DNA of 64,000 nucleotides, from positions 1 to 64,000 of the forward strand of contig CAYVAT010000010.1 of assembly GCA_964449165.1 (NCBI GenBank), in the 5' to 3' direction. Under the pieces are notes generated by a model. The model was not told the DNA's origin. It did not search any database and saw nothing but the letters and a program-made list of their open reading frames with translations. Source of the stretch: CAYSCW01 sp964449165 (GTDB lineage Bacteria; Acidobacteriota; Aminicenantia; Aminicenantales; Aminicenantaceae). Positions within the stretch are counted from its first letter, which is position 1. Every line of letters starts with the position of its first letter. The translations under genes and the position numbers were made by a program. Of the stretch, positions 1-8,297 are shown in pieces.

Positions 1-73
1 GAGGATTTAGAGAAGGGAGCCAATCTACTCCTTCAAATACTTATCCGGTTAGCTCGATAAAAGCCTTCAGCTC

Positions 74-502
74 TTATTCTGCGAAATCTTCAGGCCGGGG
101 CCTGTATCTGCGCTCTTTTTTCTTCTGTGATTGTTTTCTCTTTTCTTCAAGCATTTTTTCCTTGGCTCTCTTTAAGCGTTTTCTTTTCTGGCGGCGGATC
201 TTTTCGATTCGCTTCCTCTCCTCGCTCTCCTTGCCTCGGATCATATGCTCGATCTTATCGGCAAGGATTCTCCTGGCGACAAACCGATTGATGGCCTGAG
301 ATCTTTCCCTCTGGCACTTGACTTCCACTCCAGTGGGCAGATGCTTCAAATAGACACAGGTGGAAGTCTTGTTTACTTTTTGCCCTCCCTTTCCGCTGGA
401 GCGGACAAACTTCTCCACGATATCTATCTCAAAAATCTCCAAGCTCTCCATGCGCTTGCGAAGAGCTTCCTCTTTTTCCTTGCTTACTCCGAACGTCGCC
501 AT
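74..502 (-). CDS. Peptide chain release factor-like protein (GGQ domain, ArfB type)
   Basis: A 142-residue protein made of one RF-1 catalytic domain. The motif SSGKGGQKVNKTST carries GGQ at residues 39-41, the loop that enters the peptidyl-transferase centre and triggers peptidyl-tRNA hydrolysis. There is no codon-recognition domain. From about residue 90 the chain is almost all Lys, Arg and Glu, like the basic tail by which ArfB/YaeJ-type rescue factors sense an empty mRNA channel. A role in rescue of stalled ribosomes is therefore likely, by family knowledge; a PrfH-like role is possible. It starts at an ATG and is transcribed away from the M14 peptidase gene, with a conserved stem-loop element between the two. 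Confidence 0.85.
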   Translation of the reverse strand: MATFGVSKEKEEALRKRMESLEIFEIDIVEKFVRSSGKGGQKVNKTSTCVYLKHLPTGVEVKCQRERSQAINRFVARRILADKIEHMIRGKESEERKRIEKIRRQKRKRLKRAKEKMLEEKRKQSQKKKERRYRPRPEDFAE

Positions 503-602
503 TTTTATTACTCTACTTCCATTTTAATCTATTGTAAGGGACAAGAAAAGAGGGACTATCTCATTAAGCATCATCTAAAACATGGTTATTATCTCATCAG
601 CT

Positions 603-700
603 TAGCTAGTGAGGCGGTGGTTCCTTTCTATCCGAAGCCCATAGTGGCGGGTGGCAGGGTCTTGGCAGGGATAGAGAGGAACCGACGCCTCTATCAGCTA
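603..700. repeat. Structured stem-loop element, copy 1
   Basis: First of three copies of a long imperfect hairpin. Arms 619-633 (GGTTCCTTTCTATCC) and 669-683 pair over 15 bp with one G-U. GAGGCG (611-616) pairs with CGCCTC (686-691), and TAGCT (603-607) with AGCTA (696-700). The 35-nt apical loop (634-668) begins GAAGCCCATAGTGG and holds AGGGTCTTGGC; both strings recur in the copies near 18.2 and 46.95 kb. Compared with those, this copy has TCTATCC/GGATAGA where copy 3 has TCCATCC/GGATGGA, a compensatory pair change. It lies between two divergent genes. Strand and function are unknown; either an RNA or a mobile palindromic repeat is possible. Confidence 0.8.
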
Positions 701-820
701 TCACGGAAATGGAGGGGCTATCTCCCTTGTCATTTTTCGTTGACACAGGAATGCTTTTCATATAAACTCCTTAAGCTAATAGAAGGATAGTATATTCACC
801 TCCCTTATGAAAAAAATAAG

Positions 821-2470
821 ATGAAAAAAGAATTAAAGAGACTCTCATTAGTAGGCTTAGCCCTCATCCTCGTTTCCATTTCATCTCTTTCTCAGCCCAA
901 GAAAGAGCCGTTAACTGTGGCGGAAGCAAGCGAATTTACAGCCACATCAAGATATGCTGACGTCGTAGAATTCATCAGACACCTCCAGAGACAGAGTTCG
1001 ATGATTCGCGTAGAAACCCTCTGTCAAAGCGCAGAAGGAAGAGCCGTGCCACTTCTCGTTATCGGAAATCCTACACCAGCATCTCCCCTTGACCTTCATC
1101 GCCTCGGAAAAGCTGCTGTCTATATCCAGGCCAATATCCACGCTGGGGAAGTGGAGGGAAAAGAAGCGTCCCTCATGCTGGCCAGAGATATTCTCCTGAG
1201 CGAAAAGCCTCCCTACCTGGATAAGCTGGTGATTCTTATCGCCCCTATCTTCAACGCTGACGGCAATGAAAAAATCAGCCCGGAAAACCGACGCAATCAG
1301 GTTGGACCGGAAAAAGGCGTCGGAGTGCGCTACAACGGACAGAACCTGGATTTGAACCGGGACAGCATGAAACTGGAAAGTCCTGAGCTCCGGGGTCTTG
1401 TGCAAAACGTGCTTATCCGCTGGGATCCGGTGTTGCTGGTAGACTGTCATACTACAAATGGCTCTTATCACGAAGAACCTGTCACCTATTCCTGGCCTCT
1501 CAATCCCAACGGAGACTCCTCCATCATCCAGTACATGAGGGATAGAATGCTCCCTTCAATAAAAGAAAACCTCGTGGAAAAATACGCCACCCTGTCCATC
1601 CCTTATGGAAACTTCATGGATTTTAATGATCCTGAAAAAGGCTGGAGGACAGCCTCCCATCTTCCTCGCCTTTTGTTCAATTATATGGGTCTCCGCAACA
1701 GATTGGCTATCCTGGATGAAAACTACGCCTATGCTGATTATAAAACACGGGTGCTGGCATGTTACAACTTTCTCCGCTCCATCCTGGAGTACTGCACAGA
1801 TCATGAAGAAGAAATCGTCCAGCTGGTGGCAGAGGCTGACCGGAAAACCACAGAAAGGGGTTTGAGTCCATCTGGTGAAGACACCTTCGCCGTCGAAATC
1901 GACATAAAATCCCTTAAAGAGAAAATCGCCATCCAGGGCTGGGAAATGGAGGTCATCCCCAGAGAAGAGGGATGGCCCCGGATAAAAAAGACAGAAAAAA
2001 AACGGACTTACAAGCTTCCCTATTTCGCTCAATTCGTCCCCAAGAGAAGCATCCCTCTACCCTACGCTTATCTCATTCCTCTCTCTGATTCTACTATCAC
2101 TGACATACTTCTGGCCCACGGTCTCACGGTGGAGAAACTGACAGAGTCTGCAATGCTGGAGGTAGAGTCATTTCGCGTGGGTGAAATCAAAGGCGCTTCA
2201 AGGCTCTACCAGGGACATTACTTGAACGAAGTTAAGGGCGAATACAAGGCCGAAGAGCGGGAATTTCCCCCAGGAACTCTTTTCATCTCTACAGCCCAAC
2301 CTCTTGGTCGCCTTACCTCTTACCTTCTAGAAGCAGAAAGCGACGACGGCTTATTAGTCTGGAATTTCTTTGACCGCTACTTAGTACCTCAATGGGGACG
2401 CCAGCTCCAAGTCTATCCAGTATACAGACTTCGAAAACCAGCAAACCTGGCTAAAGAAAAGGTAGACTAG
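821..2470 (+). CDS. Secreted M14-family zinc carboxypeptidase
   Basis: A 549-residue protein with an N-terminal hydrophobic signal segment (about residues 8-24). The zinc-site motif HAGEVEGKE gives His ~107 and Glu ~110; the third ligand is the His of DCHTTNG (~209). LDENYAY near residue 298 supplies the probable catalytic Glu, and NLDLNRD is the usual substrate-side motif. This order (HxxE, NLDLNRD, H, E) is that of M14 metallocarboxypeptidases, which remove C-terminal residues from peptides. It probably acts in the periplasm or outside the cell. The roughly 200 residues after the catalytic domain are not recognised. The start ATG directly precedes the Lys-rich signal region. It stands alone, 44 bp before a glycosyltransferase gene. 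Confidence 0.88.
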   Translation: MKKELKRLSLVGLALILVSISSLSQPKKEPLTVAEASEFTATSRYADVVEFIRHLQRQSSMIRVETLCQSAEGRAVPLLVIGNPTPASPLDLHRLGKAAVYIQANIHAGEVEGKEASLMLARDILLSEKPPYLDKLVILIAPIFNADGNEKISPENRRNQVGPEKGVGVRYNGQNLDLNRDSMKLESPELRGLVQNVLIRWDPVLLVDCHTTNGSYHEEPVTYSWPLNPNGDSSIIQYMRDRMLPSIKENLVEKYATLSIPYGNFMDFNDPEKGWRTASHLPRLLFNYMGLRNRLAILDENYAYADYKTRVLACYNFLRSILEYCTDHEEEIVQLVAEADRKTTERGLSPSGEDTFAVEIDIKSLKEKIAIQGWEMEVIPREEGWPRIKKTEKKRTYKLPYFAQFVPKRSIPLPYAYLIPLSDSTITDILLAHGLTVEKLTESAMLEVESFRVGEIKGASRLYQGHYLNEVKGEYKAEEREFPPGTLFISTAQPLGRLTSYLLEAESDDGLLVWNFFDRYLVPQWGRQLQVYPVYRLRKPANLAKEKVD

Positions 2471-2517
2471 TTATATAAGACTCAGAAAATTAATAGCTAG
2501 TAAAAAGAATAAAATTG

Positions 2518-4110
2518 ATGATGTGGAACAAAAATAAATGGATATTAATACCTGTCGCACTCATAGCAATCTTTTCCATCTTAGTGAGGATCAAAATCAT
2601 CAACGGATCCTTACCTTACATCGGACATCCTGACGAGCAAGCAATTACTTCCCCATCTATAAAAATTTTAAAAAGCGGTGACTTAAATCCTCATACCTTT
2701 GTCTATCCTTCTTTGCCTTTCTATTTGACTGCTGCCTCATTTGTAGTTGGATATGTAAATTCAGTATCCCATGGAGATATAAGGAATACAAAAGAAATCG
2801 GGAGAGTGACATATCCATTCTTTTCACAAAAAAGAATTGTCCTCCCTGCTAAATTGTTTTTTGCACTTTTATCAGTCACAGGGATGGTGTTGATCGGGAT
2901 AATTGCTTATAACGTTTCACAAGAAAAACACATGATTTATCTTGCTCCCTTATTGTTATCTCTGTCTTCATTGTATCTCAATCATTCTGCGAAATACTTA
3001 AATGTTGATATCATCGGGAGTTTTTTTGCAGTCTTAGCTGTCTTTTATATTATTAGCAGACTGGAAAGCGATTCATTCTTGCAGAAAGCCATAATGCCCG
3101 GAATTTTATGCGGCTTAGCCATTGCCTCTAAATATAATTATTATCCGCTCTTTGTCCCTTCAGTCCTGGCCATTATCTTCTACTCAAAAAAACAGAGGTT
3201 TGAGAAAGTTACACTGCTCTTTTTTATGGCCATAATAACATTTATTGTCTGTGTTCCGTACAGCATTTTGGACTTCAACACATTCTTAGACGGGATCGTA
3301 TTTAATATTTATCATTATAAATCTGGACACCCAGGCTTCACAGGGCCTTCGGGTTTACCTCAGCTTTTCTATTACATTCATGGCCTGACCCACGAATATG
3401 GACTTGGATTTATGGCCTTCACCGTTTTAGGTATCTTTTTTAGCCTGGTTTCAAAACCTAAAAAAGGCATAATTCTGCTGAGTTTTCCTTTATTGTTGTT
3501 GATTTACTTGTCTTCTCTGGAAGTGCATTTTATGAGAAACATCCTGGTCGTATATGTTTTTTCTTGTATATATTGTGCTTTCGGGATCGTTCTAGTTTTT
3601 AAGTATTTGAATTCAATTCTTAATAAGCGTCCTTATTTAGCAAAACATAAAACACTGCAGACAGGAATATCTGTTCTATTTATTGCAGCCATCATCTCCA
3701 TTTTTCTTCCCATAAAAAAAATTGTCAGTGCCTACGATCTCAAACCAGACTCAAGAAATCTTTCCATAAACTGGATAGATTCAAATGTGCCTCCAGGCTC
3801 GATAATTTTTGTTCCTGAAGAGCTTGATTTAGATACAAGAGAATTAGAAAAAAAATATAAAATTAAATATTTTGATGGCATGAAATTAAAGAGCAAATTT
3901 AGCGTGCCTTTTTCAGGGGCTTACGTGCTTATTCCTCATTATGGATATGATCCTAGGAAAAAGAAAGGAAAGGAGATATCAGATAGGCTAAACAGATCTT
4001 TCAGAAATATAGATAAAATTGTTGCCTTCGGCAAAATGCCCGTCTTAGTGAATTATTCCAGACCAGTGCCTAAGGGAAATCCCAAATTTTACATCGGAAA
4101 AATCCAATAA
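2518..4110 (+). CDS. Polytopic membrane glycosyltransferase (GT39/ArnT-like)
   Basis: About 530 residues with some ten hydrophobic membrane segments. An early luminal loop carries HPDEQ near residue 38, which fits the acidic catalytic motif at the first external loop of GT-C enzymes such as protein mannosyltransferases and ArnT. These move a sugar from a polyprenyl-phosphate donor to a protein or lipid. The soluble C-terminal part (about 420-530) is not recognised. The next gene is a polyprenyl-phosphate mannose synthase-like enzyme on the same strand, so the pair plausibly makes the lipid-linked sugar and uses it. TTG at 2515 and ATGs at 2518 and 2521 are all possible starts. The pair is more A+T-rich than its neighbours by eye. 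Confidence 0.8.
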   Translation: MMWNKNKWILIPVALIAIFSILVRIKIINGSLPYIGHPDEQAITSPSIKILKSGDLNPHTFVYPSLPFYLTAASFVVGYVNSVSHGDIRNTKEIGRVTYPFFSQKRIVLPAKLFFALLSVTGMVLIGIIAYNVSQEKHMIYLAPLLLSLSSLYLNHSAKYLNVDIIGSFFAVLAVFYIISRLESDSFLQKAIMPGILCGLAIASKYNYYPLFVPSVLAIIFYSKKQRFEKVTLLFFMAIITFIVCVPYSILDFNTFLDGIVFNIYHYKSGHPGFTGPSGLPQLFYYIHGLTHEYGLGFMAFTVLGIFFSLVSKPKKGIILLSFPLLLLIYLSSLEVHFMRNILVVYVFSCIYCAFGIVLVFKYLNSILNKRPYLAKHKTLQTGISVLFIAAIISIFLPIKKIVSAYDLKPDSRNLSINWIDSNVPPGSIIFVPEELDLDTRELEKKYKIKYFDGMKLKSKFSVPFSGAYVLIPHYGYDPRKKKGKEISDRLNRSFRNIDKIVAFGKMPVLVNYSRPVPKGNPKFYIGKIQ

Positions 4111-4146
4111 CGCAGCCAGCAATATCTTTTAAGAAGAAAGACACAA

Positions 4147-4860
4147 ATGAAAGATAAGAGTGAAAACCTGCTGATAATCATACCCACCTACAATGAAGCT
4201 CATAATATAAAAAAGTTAATTAATGAGATACGAAAATATATGGCCCCCTGTGGATTACTTATAGTTGACGATAATTCTCCAGATGGAACAGCCGATATTG
4301 TAAAAAAAATGCAAAAGTATGACAAAAATATCTATTTAATCCAAAGAAAAGGGAAATCGGGATTAGCCTCAGCGATGATAACTGGATTCAAATGGGGATT
4401 GAACGCCGAATATGAATATCTATGTGAAATGGATGGAGATTTATCACATAATCCAAAATACCTCACCGAGCTTGTTGAAAAAATCGATGAATATGACTTT
4501 GTCGTTGGATCCCGCAACATACAAAGCGGTGGAATCCTGAACTGGCCGCTCAGGCGAAGAATATTAAGTAAACTCGGCAGTTTTTATGCGCGTACAATAT
4601 TATCGGCTCCCATATATGATTTTACATCCGGTTTTAATTTGTGGCGAAAACAAGTTCTCGAAAATATCAATCTAGATTCCATAAAAGCAGAAGGTTATGG
4701 TTTTTTGATTGAACTGAAGTATAAAGCATATAAAAAGGGATTTACGTTTACCGAAGTGCCCATCATATTTGAAGACCGGGTCGGCGGGGTTTCTAAAATA
4801 TCTAAAAAAATCATTTTTGAGGCCTTTTGGAAAGTTCCCTTTTTTAGATTTAAACTTTAA
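4147..4860 (+). CDS. Polyprenyl-phosphate glycosyltransferase (DPM1-like GT2)
   Basis: A 237-residue soluble GT-A fold enzyme. The N-terminus has the nucleotide-sugar motif IIPTYNEAHN, then VDDNSPDGT, then EMDGDLSH with the metal-binding Asp residues, and FTSGFNLWR further on. This order and length match dolichol-phosphate mannose synthase (DPM1), without the membrane domain found in some bacterial forms. It would charge a polyprenyl phosphate with a hexose at the inner membrane. It lies 36 bp after the GT39-like gene and probably shares its transcript. Sugar specificity (mannose, glucose or other) cannot be told from sequence. Confidence 0.88.
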   Translation: MKDKSENLLIIIPTYNEAHNIKKLINEIRKYMAPCGLLIVDDNSPDGTADIVKKMQKYDKNIYLIQRKGKSGLASAMITGFKWGLNAEYEYLCEMDGDLSHNPKYLTELVEKIDEYDFVVGSRNIQSGGILNWPLRRRILSKLGSFYARTILSAPIYDFTSGFNLWRKQVLENINLDSIKAEGYGFLIELKYKAYKKGFTFTEVPIIFEDRVGGVSKISKKIIFEAFWKVPFFRFKL

Positions 4861-4936
4861 TGCTTACAGTATTCTGCTATCTCTAAAATCTTAATACTCT
4901 TTCTCTTTTTTATCAGCTATGTTCTTGATTTGAGCA

Positions 4937-7240
4937 TCACTTCCGCCAGAAATAAGTGACTTTGATCATCAATGTCCGATTGGTGATTTCGTTAGCTCCC
5001 GGTCCGACCAGTCGGCTATCATTGTAAACCAGATAGAGATTACATGCCGGTGAATAAATCCATCGCAGCAGAATATCGCTGACGATTTTCTCTTTCCCTG
5101 CGTTATAGTATTTGTCGTCGTTCCATTGCACATAGGCCTTTAAATACAGCTCTGTGGAAAAAAAGTAAAACATACGCAGTCCGAGCGTGTTGGTGTGAAA
5201 ACTTCCTTCAGGAAGATCGACATAATTATGATTATAGTCCACCTCCATCCTCATTCGCCGGATGCGGGTAACTGTGCCGTTCAGACCGAACCTCATTTGA
5301 CGGCCTGTATAATAACTCCCATAATCAATATCGATCTCACCCGCAATGTCACGGCTCTTATCGCTTTCCGCGTTTATAGAATATATGAAGCCTGTATAGG
5401 TTCCCTGAGGAATGAGGAAGCCTTCACGTACCTGCCAATCATAATCGATAAACTCACTTTGCTGCTGAACATTGATGCTGAAGCGTGAGCTGTTTTGGAA
5501 ATTAATTGAGAATGATGCCCCTATCTCCCTGTCCAGCATCCTGTTATCATGGTCAGCACGATAACTGCCTTCCAGTTGAAAACTGAACTGTCGGATGACG
5601 GACGATTGTTTAGGCCGCGGAGAATATTCGACAGAGGCGCTGCTGAGACGGAAGTTCGTGCGACGGATAAACCCTATTTCCGGGTTGAAACGGGCTCCCA
5701 CATCCTGGTAGGAGGCTGAAGCCTTCCACAGGTCGCTATTGTAATCCAGACTGAGTTTGCCCGCCAGGTTTTGCTTATTCATATCAACGAGTTGGCCGTT
5801 ATTCTCTTCTTCAGGTCCAAAGGTAGCCGCGAGATAGCCAGAAAGAGTGAAGTAAAGACTTAGAGGAATGTGACCATCGAAGCCCAAGGAACGGTTATAG
5901 TCTGATGAACGTAGATCTTCCCTGTTCAGGAACATCATCCCTACTGTGGCTCGCTGCAGAATATCGCGCCGGAAACGAACTACAGTGAAGTTTGCCGCAT
6001 TGACCTTAGTCGTCTCACCATCTTTTAGAAAGGTGACATCATCCGTTACTATATTCATTGCGCCGACTTGATATTTCCCTACCTTTCCCACCATTTTGGC
6101 ACCGCCGAGTATCCGTGCTTCATGACCATCGACAAGCCCGAGCCGACGGCTGTAAAAAAGACTCATATCAGTATCTCCTCTATGCCAAAAATTCCCTCCG
6201 CTGCCGCCGAATGAGAAGATCTCAGCCCCCTCAAGAAAAAATTCTCGTTTTTCAGGATAATAGAGGGAGAAACGCGTCAGGTTAACCTGTTCCTGGTCTG
6301 CTTCCACCTGGGCAAAATCTGTATTTAAAGTGAGGTCTAAAGCCAGATTTGCTGTAAGCGCTACTTTTGCATCCAGCCCCATATCGCCCAGACGATCCGT
6401 GGTGAAATCTGTGCTGTGGTCGTTTTCCATACCTCCCAAAAAATAAGGCCTCAGCTCCAGATTACCCCCCATCTTTGCGTCAGCTATGCCGCGCAGCGAC
6501 CCCGCCTCAGAGAGACGGAATATTCCTGCTCCTCTTCCAAAATCACGCGGAATGAGCTGCCAGTAGACATGTTCATTCTTCCGCCGAATCATCCGAGCGA
6601 AGTTAGCACCCCATACAGTCGTGTCATGCTCTATGAATCGCAATGTTTTCCAGGGGATAGCGATCTCAATAAACCAGCCCTCATCTGTGATCTTTGCTCT
6701 GCAAGACCAGACACCGTCCCAGGACGGGTTGTAGTCTCGGCCCTCGTTGGCCAGTACTCCTTCACGCTTGACACCATGAGGATTGGTAATGAAATAATAC
6801 GCGCTCCGGTGGTCGTGATAGGTATCCAGCACCATTTCAAAATAGTCATCATCATCGACAATAGCATCGCGCCGCATCTCTCTGGCTATAATCTTATCCG
6901 GCTCCGAGTCGTAACACTTGACGCCAATGTAAAAATTCTTTTCATCGTAAAGAAATCCCACCTCAGTTTTTTCAGATGAGGGCGCCCCTTCTTCTGGCTC
7001 GCGCTGTAAAAACTGCCCTTGAAATTGAGCTGTTTGCCAAGCTGGATCATCCAAAAACCCGTCAATATCCAATCGAGTCTCAGTGCGAACGGCTGTGATG
7101 TACCTTTTACCGTTGGCATCGCGGGGATTGTTACTGTTTTGTGCTGAATTTATAGAGGGAGCTTCACCCCGGATTTGACCGACGAAAACGATTAGGCATA
7201 ACAAAATCAACGATTGGCTGAAGAATTTCCGATAAGTCAT
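4937..7240 (-). CDS. DUF5916 outer-membrane protein with CBM9-like domain
   Basis: About 767 residues when started at the ATG giving MTYRKFFSQSLILL, a good signal peptide; an upstream in-frame start at 7288 would put a second hydrophobic stretch in front. Residues ~45-250 form a carbohydrate-binding-family-9-like domain (LDIDGFLDDPAW, DDYFEMVLDTY, GWFIEIAIPWKTLRF). The rest fits DUF5916: many amphipathic beta strands with the YPEKREFFLEGAEIF motif, ending in an aromatic-rich strand (MIKVTYFWRK). The family is usually predicted to be an outer-membrane beta-barrel of unknown substrate. The gene is convergent with the DPM1-like gene. Confidence 0.87.
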   Translation of the reverse strand: MTYRKFFSQSLILLCLIVFVGQIRGEAPSINSAQNSNNPRDANGKRYITAVRTETRLDIDGFLDDPAWQTAQFQGQFLQREPEEGAPSSEKTEVGFLYDEKNFYIGVKCYDSEPDKIIAREMRRDAIVDDDDYFEMVLDTYHDHRSAYYFITNPHGVKREGVLANEGRDYNPSWDGVWSCRAKITDEGWFIEIAIPWKTLRFIEHDTTVWGANFARMIRRKNEHVYWQLIPRDFGRGAGIFRLSEAGSLRGIADAKMGGNLELRPYFLGGMENDHSTDFTTDRLGDMGLDAKVALTANLALDLTLNTDFAQVEADQEQVNLTRFSLYYPEKREFFLEGAEIFSFGGSGGNFWHRGDTDMSLFYSRRLGLVDGHEARILGGAKMVGKVGKYQVGAMNIVTDDVTFLKDGETTKVNAANFTVVRFRRDILQRATVGMMFLNREDLRSSDYNRSLGFDGHIPLSLYFTLSGYLAATFGPEEENNGQLVDMNKQNLAGKLSLDYNSDLWKASASYQDVGARFNPEIGFIRRTNFRLSSASVEYSPRPKQSSVIRQFSFQLEGSYRADHDNRMLDREIGASFSINFQNSSRFSINVQQQSEFIDYDWQVREGFLIPQGTYTGFIYSINAESDKSRDIAGEIDIDYGSYYTGRQMRFGLNGTVTRIRRMRMEVDYNHNYVDLPEGSFHTNTLGLRMFYFFSTELYLKAYVQWNDDKYYNAGKEKIVSDILLRWIYSPACNLYLVYNDSRLVGPGANEITNRTLMIKVTYFWRK

Positions 7241-7430
7241 TATTCGTCTCTGTATTATGAAAAAAGGGAATAATACCATAGTGTCCATTCTTTGAAAACG
7301 CCCTCATATGGAAAATCCTAAAGAGGGAAATTTCTGGGATTCTCGGCAAACCTCAAAATCAAGCTCTTATAAATTTCCAGTCTACAGGGTAAGAGAAGCT
7401 GTGAATTTGGTTAAAAAGAAGGCAGAATAG

Positions 7431-8234
7431 TTATTTGGATTTCTTTTTTTTGGCCACCAAAAATTTGCCGCAGTTCTCACAAACATAGATATCGTTGCTT
7501 CCTTCGATGGCCGAGCTCATTCCTGTTGCCATGTAGAAATTACAACCCTGGCAAGCCCCATCCTCTACCTCTGCCACGGCAAAACCGTATCTCTCCATCA
7601 GCCGATCAAAGCGAGCTACCAGAGCCTGATCCAGCTCTTCACGAATCAGACTGGCCTTTTCTTCCAGCTCTCCACGCTGCTTTTTTTTCACCTTTTTTAT
7701 TTTGATCTCGATATCCTGGAGCTTCTTAAGGAGGGAGGCCCGATTGATGATCCTGTCTTCACTGGGAAGGCTCAATTTTACTTCGGAGAGCACGCTGTAC
7801 AGTTCGGATCGACTTTTGGCTTCGAAAATTCTCTCCCTGAAGGCCTGTTTTCTCAAAAATTGAGCAAGCCCGGCAAAGAGATGGTTAAAAAGTCCGGGAA
7901 GGAAGGGATTCCAGATGACCAGGATGATGAGATGAACCTTTCTATAATCCACGGCATCAAAATCTATCCCCTCTTTTGACCTCCCCACAGCCACCGCAAT
8001 CTGGCCATCAGTGTCCACCCGGGCATGGGGAAGCGCCACGCTATGCCCAATGGCTGTGGATTCCAGCCTTTCTCTGTCGATGATACGGGTCAGGATAAGC
8101 TTTTTGTTCTTGATAAGCTTCTGCTTGGCCAACACATCCAGCAGCTCTTCCAAAGCCTGAACCTTATCCTTGGCTTTGAGGTTAAAGAGAACTTGGGCAG
8201 GTTTGAGATAATCGGAAAGATAGGAACTCTTCAT
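7431..8234 (-). CDS. PTS EIIA (fructose/Ntr type) fused to coiled coil and C4 zinc ribbon
   Basis: A 267-residue protein with two recognisable parts. Residues 1-150 are a PTS EIIA type-2 domain: the motif GHSVALPHAR holds His70, the residue phosphorylated in FruA/PtsN-type proteins. Residues ~160-215 are a charged helical, probably coiled-coil, segment. The C-terminus has a four-Cys ribbon, CQGC (228-231) and CENC (252-255), of the type in COG1579/zf-RING_7 proteins. I know COG1579 proteins as coiled coil plus ribbon without an EIIA domain. No other PTS component lies in the window, so a regulatory role is more likely than sugar uptake. The gene is followed 63 bp downstream by the M28 peptidase gene on the same strand. 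Confidence 0.88.
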   Translation of the reverse strand: MKSSYLSDYLKPAQVLFNLKAKDKVQALEELLDVLAKQKLIKNKKLILTRIIDRERLESTAIGHSVALPHARVDTDGQIAVAVGRSKEGIDFDAVDYRKVHLIILVIWNPFLPGLFNHLFAGLAQFLRKQAFRERIFEAKSRSELYSVLSEVKLSLPSEDRIINRASLLKKLQDIEIKIKKVKKKQRGELEEKASLIREELDQALVARFDRLMERYGFAVAEVEDGACQGCNFYMATGMSSAIEGSNDIYVCENCGKFLVAKKKKSK

Positions 8235-8297
8235 CTCCGTATGAATAATTCTAGCACAAAACCCTTCATCTCCAAAGCTTAATAATGTAAAAGAAAC

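Noticed and set aside
1..73. In-frame sense codons after the release-factor stop (ELKAFIELTG and a stop)
   Set aside because: Too short to tell chance from readthrough or a downstream gene end.
245..790. 181-codon open frame on the plus strand across the release-factor gene and stem-loop copy 1
   Set aside because: The first half is antisense to the GGQ protein and the second half runs through the structured repeat; no family pattern or ribosome-binding site.
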